Shown: positions 1-5,735 of the stretch, one piece after another
Layout: each line of letters opens with the position of its first letter
Numbering within the stretch: the stretch's first letter is position 1
DNA from: Flavobacteriaceae bacterium
GTDB lineage: Bacteria > Bacteroidota > Bacteroidia > Flavobacteriales > Flavobacteriaceae
Reading direction: 5' to 3'
Assembly (NCBI GenBank): GCA_023301205.1
Contig: JALZVC010000066.1
Coordinates: 1 to 5,735, forward strand
DNA: 5,735 nt
Position numbers and translations under genes: made by a program
Notes under the pieces: generated by a model
Database searches by the model: none
Seen by the model: the letters and a program-made list of their open reading frames with translations, nothing else
Told to the model about the DNA's origin: nothing

Positions 1-96
1 GCCCTTAACAATATTTTACAAAAAACGGGGTTTAAAGAAGTGCTACACAAACCTCAAACCCTAGGTGTAGCTACAATTTATAGTGCTACAAAATAA
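1..96 (+). CDS. ubiE: C-terminal fragment of probable demethylmenaquinone methyltransferase (UbiE/MenG)
   Basis: Frame 1 is open from the window edge to TAA at 94-96 and gives 31 residues, including GFKEVLHKPQT and ending GVATIYSATK. This matches, from memory, the C-terminus of Bacteroidota UbiE proteins, which typically end in a form like KPQTFGVATIYTATK. UbiE is a cytoplasmic SAM-dependent C-methyltransferase that converts demethylmenaquinone to menaquinone, the respiratory quinone of this phylum. The SAM-binding fold lies upstream of the window and cannot be checked. Having porT as the next gene on the same strand agrees with the order I recall in flavobacteria. The identification rests on a short tail plus context, so it is probable rather than certain. 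Confidence 0.72.
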   Translation, partial: ALNNILQKTGFKEVLHKPQTLGVATIYSATK

Positions 97-139
97 TTTA
101 TGAAATGCCCATTAATAATTTATAAGTCAACCGAAGATA

Positions 140-147
140 TATATTTG
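140..147 (+). promoter_or_regulatory. Candidate -7 promoter element for porT
   Basis: TATATTTG fits the Bacteroidota -7 consensus TAnnTTTG exactly and ends 38 bases before the porT ATG, giving a leader of roughly 30 bases. No TTG is seen 17-23 bases upstream, where the -33 element should be, so this is a half-supported promoter. Read-through from ubiE across the 89-base gap is an alternative. Confidence 0.45.
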
Positions 148-185
148 GGCATACCATTTTCTTATTTTACAAATATTTTTAACAG

Positions 186-890
186 ATGAAAAGGTTTTTA
201 TTCATTTTAGCTATTACCATTTTCGCTCAGAATGCTAATGCGCAGCTATTTAGTAAAGAACGAGTGGCAAATCTTGAAACATTTGACAATAAACGTCTTT
301 CCTATGGTTACTTTTTAGGGTTCAACTCTTATGATTTTAATTTTGACTACAATCAAGATTTTGGCCCAGAAACAGATGTCGTTGTAAACAGCTCAGGTGG
401 TTTTAATGTTGGATTAGTAGGTGATGTGCGTATTAATAAGCATATCAATATAAGACTTGAACCAGGCTTATTTTTCACCGAACGTAACTTAACATTTAGA
501 GAGTTTGTAGAAGAGAATGATCGTGAAAGAGATTTACAATCTACCTATATACACGTGCCTTTATTAGTTAAATTTTCAACGAAGAGAATCAATAACTTTA
601 AACCTTTTATAGTAGGTGGCCTCTCTGGTTCTTTAAATCTTTCAAGTAATCAAGACAATCCAGAAGACAATGAGCAAGGTCAATTTAGAACCAAAAAATA
701 CACTTCGTATTATGAGGTAGGCTTTGGTGTTGATTTTTACCTTTTCTTCTTCAAATTCACTCCATCTATCCGTGGCGTTTTTGCAATAAATGACGAGCTT
801 GTTAGGGATGACGATCCAAATAGCCCTTACACAGGTAATATTGCAAAAATGAGATCAAGAGGTGTATTTATAAACTTTACGTTTCAGTAA
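186..890 (+). CDS. porT: PorT/SprT-family type IX secretion and gliding outer-membrane protein
   Basis: The 234-residue product starts with a Sec signal peptide: basic MKR, a hydrophobic stretch, then NANA before Gln20, where signal peptidase I probably cuts. The mature protein has the alternating pattern of a small outer-membrane beta-barrel, with segments such as YGYFLGFNSYDFNFDY (from about residue 40), INIRLEPGLFFTERN, and a C-terminus GVFINFTFQ rich in aromatic residues. The WGYFLGF/YGYFLGF-like opening and overall length match PorT of Porphyromonas gingivalis and SprT of Flavobacterium johnsoniae as I remember them. That family is needed for type IX secretion and, in gliding flavobacteria, for motility. 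Its exact role in the machine is not well defined. Position after ubiE supports the call. ATG 186 is the only start that precedes the signal peptide well. A generic porin-family barrel is the alternative. Confidence 0.82.
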   Translation: MKRFLFILAITIFAQNANAQLFSKERVANLETFDNKRLSYGYFLGFNSYDFNFDYNQDFGPETDVVVNSSGGFNVGLVGDVRINKHINIRLEPGLFFTERNLTFREFVEENDRERDLQSTYIHVPLLVKFSTKRINNFKPFIVGGLSGSLNLSSNQDNPEDNEQGQFRTKKYTSYYEVGFGVDFYLFFFKFTPSIRGVFAINDELVRDDDPNSPYTGNIAKMRSRGVFINFTFQ

Positions 891-1605
891 GGCGCATTGC
901 TTCACTTAGCAATATTGCGGTTGCGGTAGCTACATTTAAACTTTCTGTTTTTTGAGAATCACCATATTGCGGTATGGTAATTTTGTGCGTTAATAGGGAT
1001 TTTATCTCTTCGGAAATGCCATTACCTTCATTACCTACCACAATATAAGACTCCTGCATTAATTTTTCTGAGTACAAAGAAACTCCTCCTAGAACACCAC
1101 CATAAATAGGCACGTTTACGGCTTCAAGTAAAGTCACCAGATCGGTATAAACAATTTCAACTCTAGCCAGCGAACCCATTGTAGCCTGTACAACCTTTGG
1201 ATTATAACAATCTACAGTATCTTTAGAACAAATTAATTGGGTGACACCAAACCAATCACACAGTCTAATAATTGTGCCTAAATTCCCTGGATCTTGAATA
1301 CCGTCAAGTACCAACCTAATTCCATTATGTTGTAAGCCTTCATGTTTCGGAAATTTAAAAACAGCGAGTGAGGTATTGGGAGTAGTAAGGTTGCTTATTT
1401 TTTTGAGTTCGGCTGGAGTAATTTGATGGTAGACGGAAGATTGATTCTTTAACATTTCCGTAGTAAAAAGAAACACTAAATCGAGACCTTCTTCAATAAA
1501 TTCTGAAATCACCTTAGGCCCTTCTGCACTAAAAAAACCGTGTTGATCACGGTACTTTTTTCTAGAAAGACTCGTTATTAATTTTATTTGACTTTTACTT
1601 ATCAA
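877..1605 (-). CDS. TrmH/SpoU-family RNA 2'-O-methyltransferase
   Basis: The 242-residue product is a SPOUT-class methyltransferase that transfers a methyl group from SAM to a ribose 2'-OH in rRNA or tRNA. All three SpoU motifs are present: motif 1 DGIQDPGNLGTIIR (101-114) with the conserved Asn108 and Arg114, motif 2 VVGNEGNGISEEI (189-201), and motif 3 IPQYGDSQKTESLNVATATA (211-230) with the SLNVA core. These make the knotted SAM-binding fold. The N-terminal part, with FFSAEGPKVISEF (24-36), resembles the SpoU substrate-binding domain. The target nucleotide cannot be read from sequence; RlmB-like 23S rRNA modification is possible. The start is TTG at 1603-1605: no in-frame ATG or GTG lies between it and the upstream stop, and the first internal ATG (residue 51) would remove the substrate-binding domain. 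The ISKSQIKLI opening fits relatives. The 3' end overlaps porT. Confidence 0.9.
   Translation of the reverse strand: MISKSQIKLITSLSRKKYRDQHGFFSAEGPKVISEFIEEGLDLVFLFTTEMLKNQSSVYHQITPAELKKISNLTTPNTSLAVFKFPKHEGLQHNGIRLVLDGIQDPGNLGTIIRLCDWFGVTQLICSKDTVDCYNPKVVQATMGSLARVEIVYTDLVTLLEAVNVPIYGGVLGGVSLYSEKLMQESYIVVGNEGNGISEEIKSLLTHKITIPQYGDSQKTESLNVATATAILLSEAMRLTET
893..919 (+). terminator. Weak hairpin just after porT
   Basis: CGCA (893-896) can pair with TGCG (916-919) and TTGCT (897-901) with AGCAA (908-912), leaving a loop at 902-907 and a three-base bulge at 913-915. It sits directly 3' of the porT stop, where a terminator would be useful, but no T-run follows. It also lies inside the convergent methyltransferase coding sequence, so it may be a chance product of codon choice. 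Confidence 0.2.
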
Positions 1606-1613
1606 AATTAGCT

Positions 1614-1621
1614 TATTTTTG
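1614..1621 (+). promoter_or_regulatory. Candidate -7 promoter element for tamL
   Basis: TATTTTTG matches TAnnTTTG exactly. A TTG at 1588-1590 is 23 bases upstream, at the long end of the usual -33 spacing. Transcription would start a few bases past 1621 and leave a leader of about 40 bases before the tamL start. The ten bases CTTATTTTTG (1612-1621) recur exactly ahead of fbaA at 4259-4268. Confidence 0.5.
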
Positions 1622-1657
1622 TCTGTATCACACTAAAGTCGGTAACTTCAAAGCACC

Positions 1658-1685
1658 CAAATCTAATTGCGCATTTACGCTACAA
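1658..1685 (-). promoter_or_regulatory. Candidate -33/-7 promoter of the RNA methyltransferase gene, reaching into tamL
   Basis: Read on the minus strand, TTG (1683-1685) is followed after 17 bases by TAGATTTG (1658-1665), matching both Bacteroidota promoter elements with good spacing. Transcription would begin near 1650, giving a leader of about 45 bases before the TTG start at 1605. The -33 half and the spacer lie inside the first codons of tamL, so the two divergent promoters interleave. Confidence 0.5.
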
Positions 1686-4255
1686 AAATATCATTAATTC
1701 TATTAACTGCACTATTTCTTTATGGTTGTAATGCAGTAAAGCTTGTACCTGAAGACAAATACTTGCTTACCGAAAATGTAATAAATGTAGATGGAGCGCC
1801 GGTTACAGAATTTGGCGTAGTTAGCCAGATGGCACAAAAGCCAAATCCAAGTGTATTATTTACAAATTTCCCGCTAGGCTTACACATTTACAATATTGCA
1901 GAACCCAACCCAGATTCTACATTTCAGGTCTGGCTAGAACGTAAACCCAATAGAAAGAGAAATCTAGTCCGTTTTTTATCAGAAAAACAGCTTATTAAAT
2001 TAGACAGCAGTAAAGTGGGGTTTAACAACTGGATAAGAAAGACAGGAGATGCACCATCCATTATTTCAGACGCTAAAACCAATAAATCATTAGAGAGGCT
2101 TAAAAGGTATTACGCTAGTTTTGGTTATTTTAACACCAAAGCCACGGCTAAGATAGTTCCAGACGAGAAAAGGGAGAAAAGAGCTTCTGTTCTCTATGAG
2201 GTAGAACGATCTAAACCCTACATTGTAGACTCAATACAAGTTAATATTGCCTCTCCTGTTCTTGACTCCTTGTTTAACCTTACAAGATCAGATTCGTTTA
2301 TAAAAGAAGGCGTGCAGTACAATGCGAACGATTTTAATAATGAACGTGACCGATTAACTATAGAGTTTAGAAACTCTGGCGTCTATTATTTTGATCAAGA
2401 GTACATAACTTTTGAAGGCGACACAGTTAATACTGGACATAAAGCAAATATGAAATATATTATTCCAGACAGAAAGATTGTAGACGGTGACAGCACAAGA
2501 GCAGTACCTTTTAAAATTTACACTGTAAATAAAGTACGCATCGTCACAGATTTTACTTTTGCAAATAAAGACAAAACGGTCTTTAAAGATTCTGCCAATT
2601 TTAGAGGATATGAAATCTATAGTTATGAAGACTTAAAATTTAAACCCAAAGCTATTGCAGATGCTATTTCTATTCATCCCAACGAAATTTTTAAGGATAT
2701 TGATCGCACATTAACTTATAACCAGATTAGTGATCTCAAAATTTTCAAGTACCCTAGCATTAACTATAAAGAAGACCCGAAAGACAGTACAGGGCAAGGA
2801 TTAATTGCCACGATCCTTTTAACACCAAGAGAAAAATACACCCTTGGATTAGATTTTGACGCCTATACTTCTGCGATACAACAAATAGGTATTGGAGGAA
2901 GCGGTAGTATGTTTATAAGAAACATATTTAGAGGAGCAGAAACACTTGAGATTAGTGCCAGCGGGAGTGTTGGTTCTTCAAACTCTGTCACGGGCAGTAA
3001 TGATAATAATCTCTTCAATATTTTTGAATTTGGAGGTAACGTCACATTATCTTTTCCGCGTATCCTTGCGCCGTTTAAAACAGATAAATTCATCCCAAAA
3101 TACACATCCCCAACTACAAATATTAGTACAGGTTTCAGTACGCAAAAAAATATTGGTTTAGACCGGCAAACCGTGAATGCTAGTTTTAATTATAGCTGGA
3201 AGCCGAAAAAAGCTAAAAAATACGAGCTCGATATTCTTAATGTACAATTTGTACGTAACGTAAACCCAAACAACTACTTTAATGTTTATGTAAGCTCTTT
3301 TGATAGACTAAATGAGATTGCTAGAGAAGTTAATTATGACTTTGTGGACAATGGCATAAATCCTGAACTTCAGCTCCCAGGAGATGGAAGTACTTTTGAT
3401 GAAGCAGAATTTTTCATTGATGGGGTATTAGATGGAACTATCGATACTATCGCGATAACAGATGAGCTATTGAGTGAGGTTTCAAGTATAGAGGAGCGAC
3501 AAGAACGATTAACCGAAAACAATCTCATTTTCGCTTCTAGTTTCACCTATATCAATGATTCTAGAAGCACCCTGTTTGACAAAGCCTTCTCTCGTTTAAG
3601 AGTAAAAATAGAAAGTGCAGGCGGTATCGTCTCTTTGCTATCAAATGGCGCAGATCTTCCTACCAATGATAATGGACAGACAGAGCTTTTTGGGGTAGCA
3701 TTCTCCCAGTATGGAAAGCTAGAAACCGAATACTCAAAACACTGGGAGTTACCCAATGGAAACGTAGTAGCCACTAGAGCATTTACAGCTATTGCGATAC
3801 CTTATGATAACAGCACAAGTATACCGTTTACCCAGAGTTATTTTGCCGGTGGCGCAAATGATAATAGAGGATGGCGACCTTATGATCTAGGACCTGGATC
3901 TAGCGGTAGTACATTAGATTTTAATGAAGCAAACTTTAAGGTGGCTTTAAATGCAGAATATCGCTTCACGATTTTAGGTGCGTTTAAAGGCGCTTTCTTT
4001 ATTGATGCTGGAAACATCTGGAATATATTCGATGAGATTGAAGAGGAGGCATCTCGTTTTGATGGCTTACAAGATTTTAGAGAGCTTGCAGTTGCTACCG
4101 GAGCGGGCGTACGCTATGATATTGGTTTTTTTGCTGTAAGATTGGATCTTGGTTTTAAAACCCATAATCCAGCTTTACCATTAGGAGAGAGATGGTTTAA
4201 TAATTTTACACTAAGAGAATCTGTGCTCAATGTTGGTATCAATTACCCATTTTAA
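1667..4255 (+). CDS. tamL: TamL: Omp85-superfamily (BamA/TamA-like) outer-membrane assembly lipoprotein
   Basis: The 862-residue product opens with a lipoprotein signal peptide: charged start, hydrophobic ISLILLTALF, lipobox LYGC with the acylated Cys at 21. A periplasmic part follows to about residue 390, with POTRA-like segments such as LERLKRYYASFGYFN (about 143-157), YTVNKVRIV (from 285) and QISDLKIFKYPSINY (about 353-367). The Omp85 beta-barrel starts near YTLGLDFDAY (391) and ends VGINYPF with a terminal Phe, a typical barrel assembly signal. The Omp85 loop-6 signature appears as NRGW (733-736) in GGANDNRGWRPYD. An acidic insertion (about 561-617) ends ERLTENNLIFAS. Bacteroidota carry such a lipoprotein form, TamL, thought to work with TamB in outer-membrane biogenesis. 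No tamB is next to it here. The TTG start is forced: TAA lies directly upstream in frame and a later start would break the signal peptide. A second BamA-like paralogue is the alternative. Confidence 0.85.
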   Translation: MRIYATKISLILLTALFLYGCNAVKLVPEDKYLLTENVINVDGAPVTEFGVVSQMAQKPNPSVLFTNFPLGLHIYNIAEPNPDSTFQVWLERKPNRKRNLVRFLSEKQLIKLDSSKVGFNNWIRKTGDAPSIISDAKTNKSLERLKRYYASFGYFNTKATAKIVPDEKREKRASVLYEVERSKPYIVDSIQVNIASPVLDSLFNLTRSDSFIKEGVQYNANDFNNERDRLTIEFRNSGVYYFDQEYITFEGDTVNTGHKANMKYIIPDRKIVDGDSTRAVPFKIYTVNKVRIVTDFTFANKDKTVFKDSANFRGYEIYSYEDLKFKPKAIADAISIHPNEIFKDIDRTLTYNQISDLKIFKYPSINYKEDPKDSTGQGLIATILLTPREKYTLGLDFDAYTSAIQQIGIGGSGSMFIRNIFRGAETLEISASGSVGSSNSVTGSNDNNLFNIFEFGGNVTLSFPRILAPFKTDKFIPKYTSPTTNISTGFSTQKNIGLDRQTVNASFNYSWKPKKAKKYELDILNVQFVRNVNPNNYFNVYVSSFDRLNEIAREVNYDFVDNGINPELQLPGDGSTFDEAEFFIDGVLDGTIDTIAITDELLSEVSSIEERQERLTENNLIFASSFTYINDSRSTLFDKAFSRLRVKIESAGGIVSLLSNGADLPTNDNGQTELFGVAFSQYGKLETEYSKHWELPNGNVVATRAFTAIAIPYDNSTSIPFTQSYFAGGANDNRGWRPYDLGPGSSGSTLDFNEANFKVALNAEYRFTILGAFKGAFFIDAGNIWNIFDEIEEEASRFDGLQDFRELAVATGAGVRYDIGFFAVRLDLGFKTHNPALPLGERWFNNFTLRESVLNVGINYPF

Positions 4256-4258
4256 TTT

Positions 4259-4268
4259 CTTATTTTTG
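4259..4268 (+). promoter_or_regulatory. Candidate -7 promoter element for fbaA
   Basis: CTTATTTTTG contains TATTTTTG (4261-4268), an exact TAnnTTTG match, just after the tamL stop. It ends 36 bases before the fbaA ATG. The nearest TTG upstream (4233-4235) is 25 bases away, longer than usual, so the -33 half is doubtful. It suggests that fbaA and accD can be transcribed separately from tamL, although the 48-base gap also allows read-through. Confidence 0.45.
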
Positions 4269-4303
4269 CTAATTAAACTACAAAGTAAAAGAAAATATAA
4301 TTT

Positions 4304-5371
4304 ATGACTCATTCTATCCAACCAGGAGTTGCTACGGGCAAAGAAATTCAAGAAATCCATAGATATGCAAAAGAAAAAGGTTTTGCGATGCCTGCGGTAA
4401 ATGTAACCAGTTCAAGTACTGTAAACGCCGTAATTGAAACAGCAGCTGAGCTTAACAGCCCTGTAATTGTACAATTCTCTAACGGTGGATGTACTTTTAT
4501 GGCAGGAAAAGGACTTTCTAATGAAAATCATAAAGCCGCAATTATTGGAGGTATTTCTGGAGCGAAACATGCGCATTTAATGGCAGAAGCTTATGGAGCC
4601 ACTGTAATTTTACACACAGATCATTGTGCAAAAAAATTATTACCCTGGATTGATGGTTTACTAGATGCAGGAGAGAAGCATTACGCAGAAACAGGAAAGC
4701 CATTATATAGCTCTCACATGATAGATTTGAGCGAGGAGCCTATAGAAGAGAATATCGAGATTTGTAAAACATACCTTGCAAGAATGAGCAAGATTGGGAT
4801 GACCCTTGAGATCGAACTAGGTATTACCGGTGGTGAAGAAGATGGTGTAGACAACAGTGATGTTGATGTATCAAAATTATACACACAACCAGAAGAAGTA
4901 GCGTATGCGTATGAAGAGTTACTTAAAATAAGCGACCAGTTCACTATTGCTGCTGCCTTCGGAAATGTTCATGGTGTTTACAGACCAGGAAATGTAAAAT
5001 TAACTCCTAAGATTTTAAAGAACTCGCAAGAGTACGTTCAGAAAAAATACAATACAGGACATAACCCAATAGATTTTGTTTTTCACGGAGGTAGCGGATC
5101 TACTGTTGATGAAATACGTGAAGCAATAGGCTACGGCGTTATTAAGATGAATCTTGATACAGATTTACAATATGCCTACACAGAAGGCACTAGAGATTAT
5201 ATTTTAAAACATCAAGAATACATTAAAGCACAAATAGGAAATCCTGACGGTGCTGATATCCCTAACAAAAAATATTACGACCCAAGAAAGTGGTTACGCG
5301 ACAGCGAACTAACTTTTAAAAGTAGACTTAAAAGATCTTTTGAAGATCTTAACAATATCAATACACTCTAA
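4304..5371 (+). CDS. fbaA: Class II fructose-bisphosphate aldolase (zinc-dependent)
   Basis: This cytoplasmic enzyme of glycolysis and gluconeogenesis reversibly splits fructose 1,6-bisphosphate into dihydroxyacetone phosphate and glyceraldehyde 3-phosphate. The 355 residues align almost end to end with E. coli FbaA (359), with identical blocks such as VIVQFSNGG, HTDHCAKKLLPWIDGLLDAG and NPIDFVFHGGSGST-like sequence. By alignment to E. coli, the zinc ligands are His107, Glu171, His223 (NVHGVY) and His261 (FHGGSGS). Asp106 is the catalytic acid, Glu179 lies in the GGEEDG loop, and Asn283 and Asp285 fall in KMNLDTD at the substrate site. YYDPR (324-328) is also kept. No key residue is missing, so it should be active. 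ATG 4304 fits the family N-terminus. The upstream bases are A-rich with no clear Shine-Dalgarno. accD follows after 41 bases, probably on the same mRNA. Confidence 0.97.
   Translation: MTHSIQPGVATGKEIQEIHRYAKEKGFAMPAVNVTSSSTVNAVIETAAELNSPVIVQFSNGGCTFMAGKGLSNENHKAAIIGGISGAKHAHLMAEAYGATVILHTDHCAKKLLPWIDGLLDAGEKHYAETGKPLYSSHMIDLSEEPIEENIEICKTYLARMSKIGMTLEIELGITGGEEDGVDNSDVDVSKLYTQPEEVAYAYEELLKISDQFTIAAAFGNVHGVYRPGNVKLTPKILKNSQEYVQKKYNTGHNPIDFVFHGGSGSTVDEIREAIGYGVIKMNLDTDLQYAYTEGTRDYILKHQEYIKAQIGNPDGADIPNKKYYDPRKWLRDSELTFKSRLKRSFEDLNNINTL
5332..5350 (+). repeat. Repeated palindrome at the end of fbaA
   Basis: AAGATCTT occurs at 5332-5339 and again at 5343-5350, separated by TTG. Each copy is its own reverse complement, so the pair can form an 8-bp, 3-base-loop hairpin. 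It encodes the RSFEDL region near the C-terminus of the aldolase. No T-run follows, so it is not a standard terminator. It could affect mRNA processing between fbaA and accD, or be chance. Confidence 0.3.
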
Positions 5372-5412
5372 CCGGAGATATACAATAAGATATTCCCACA
5401 ATCGAAAAAGAT

Positions 5413-5735
5413 ATGGCTTGGTTTAAAAGAACAAAAAAAGGAATTAACACCCTTACAGAAGATAAAAAAGATGTGCCAAAAGGATTATGGTACAAGTCGC
5501 CAACAGGTAAGGTTGTAGACAGCGAACAACTAGAAAAAAACTTTTATGTGAGTCCAGAAGACGGATATCACGTAAGGGTAGGAAGTCACGAATATTTTTC
5601 AATACTTTTTGATGACAACAAATTTGAAGAACTAGATAAGAATATTGTTTCTAAAGATCCGCTTAAATTTGAAGACACAAAAAAGTACACAGATAGATTA
5701 GCAGACGCGCAGAAAAAAACAGGATTAAAAGACGC
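5413..5735 (+). CDS. accD: Acetyl-CoA carboxylase carboxyltransferase beta subunit, N-terminal part
   Basis: The first 107 codons are present and the gene runs off the window. AccD pairs with AccA in the cytoplasm to move the carboxyl group from biotin on AccB to acetyl-CoA, giving malonyl-CoA for fatty-acid synthesis. The MAWFKR start, VPKGLWYK (21-28), LEKNFYVSP (40-48), [11 protein letters not shown] and the [23 protein letters not shown] segment (82-104) align with E. coli AccD ([35 protein letters not shown]). The crotonase-like catalytic part lies beyond the edge. The four cysteines of the N-terminal zinc ribbon in E. coli are all absent: the first Cys-x2-Cys pair falls at Ser29-Pro-Thr31 with one residue deleted, and the second at Ser47 and Asp50. 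As I recall, relatives in this family have the same loss. The start is ATG 5413, with an A-rich leader and no promoter motif in the gap after fbaA. Confidence 0.95.
   Translation, partial: MAWFKRTKKGINTLTEDKKDVPKGLWYKSPTGKVVDSEQLEKNFYVSPEDGYHVRVGSHEYFSILFDDNKFEELDKNIVSKDPLKFEDTKKYTDRLADAQKKTGLKD

Noticed and set aside
100..189. A 29-codon open frame starting just after the ubiE stop, with its TGA overlapping the porT ATG (ATGA).
   Set aside because: The overlap looks like translational coupling, but the frame is AT-rich, resembles no protein I know, and contains the candidate porT -7 element, so most porT transcripts would start inside it.
1603..1610. A minus-strand TAATTTTG that fits TAnnTTTG and ends in the methyltransferase TTG start codon.
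   Set aside because: Transcription from it would begin after the start codon and lose the N-terminus; the better spaced element at 1658-1685 explains the gene.
2863..3105. An 80-codon open frame antisense to tamL.
   Set aside because: It lies wholly within the tamL barrel coding sequence, has no recognisable domain or promoter, and its composition is that of a reverse-complement reading.
2946..3161. A 71-codon open frame in another plus-strand frame of tamL.
   Set aside because: It is entirely covered by the clear tamL frame and has no family resemblance.
3547..3774. A 75-codon open frame antisense to the C-terminal part of tamL.
   Set aside because: It is fully inside tamL with no motif or separate signal supporting it.
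4714..4944. A 76-codon serine-rich open frame antisense to fbaA.
   Set aside because: The serine-rich composition is what results from reading the acidic, highly conserved aldolase sequence backwards.
1..5735. A search for an unusual system: mobile element, toxin-antitoxin pair, CRISPR, phage defence or structured RNA.
   Set aside because: The sequence is almost fully taken by six conserved housekeeping or envelope genes, with gaps of 41-89 bases; no direct repeats, transposase, integrase or atypical composition was seen.

Overview
The window looks like chromosomal core sequence from a member of the Flavobacteriaceae (Bacteroidota). This rests on the low GC content, the Bacteroidota-type promoter element TAnnTTTG ahead of several genes, near-absence of Shine-Dalgarno sequences, a PorT/SprT-type secretion protein, an Omp85 protein made as a lipoprotein, and a flavobacterial-style AccD. 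Genus cannot be fixed from what is visible.

Layout: the last 31 codons of a probable ubiE (menaquinone methyltransferase) at 1-96; an 89-base gap with a -7 element; porT/sprT (186-890, +), a type IX secretion/gliding outer-membrane protein; a TrmH/SpoU-family RNA 2'-O-methyltransferase on the minus strand (877-1605), whose 3' end overlaps porT by 14 bases; a compact 61-base divergent region; tamL (1667-4255, +), a lipoprotein of the Omp85 BamA/TamA superfamily; fbaA (4304-5371, +), class II fructose-bisphosphate aldolase; and the first 107 codons of accD (5413 to the end, +), the acetyl-CoA carboxylase carboxyltransferase beta subunit. No stretch over 100 bases lacks a gene. I see no tRNA, rRNA, CRISPR array, insertion sequence, phage gene or long repeat.

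How the genes relate: porT and tamL both concern outer-membrane protein export or assembly. fbaA and accD are central carbon and fatty-acid synthesis genes and probably form one transcript, since their 41-base gap shows no promoter motif. ubiE serves respiratory quinone synthesis. The RNA methyltransferase is a housekeeping RNA-modification enzyme placed between two plus-strand genes.

This is an ordinary conserved housekeeping region and I found no convincing undescribed system. The points most worth a second look are an AccD lacking all four zinc-ribbon cysteines, a divergent pair in which both genes start at TTG and the promoter of one reaches into the other's coding sequence, and the lipoprotein form of the Omp85 protein.
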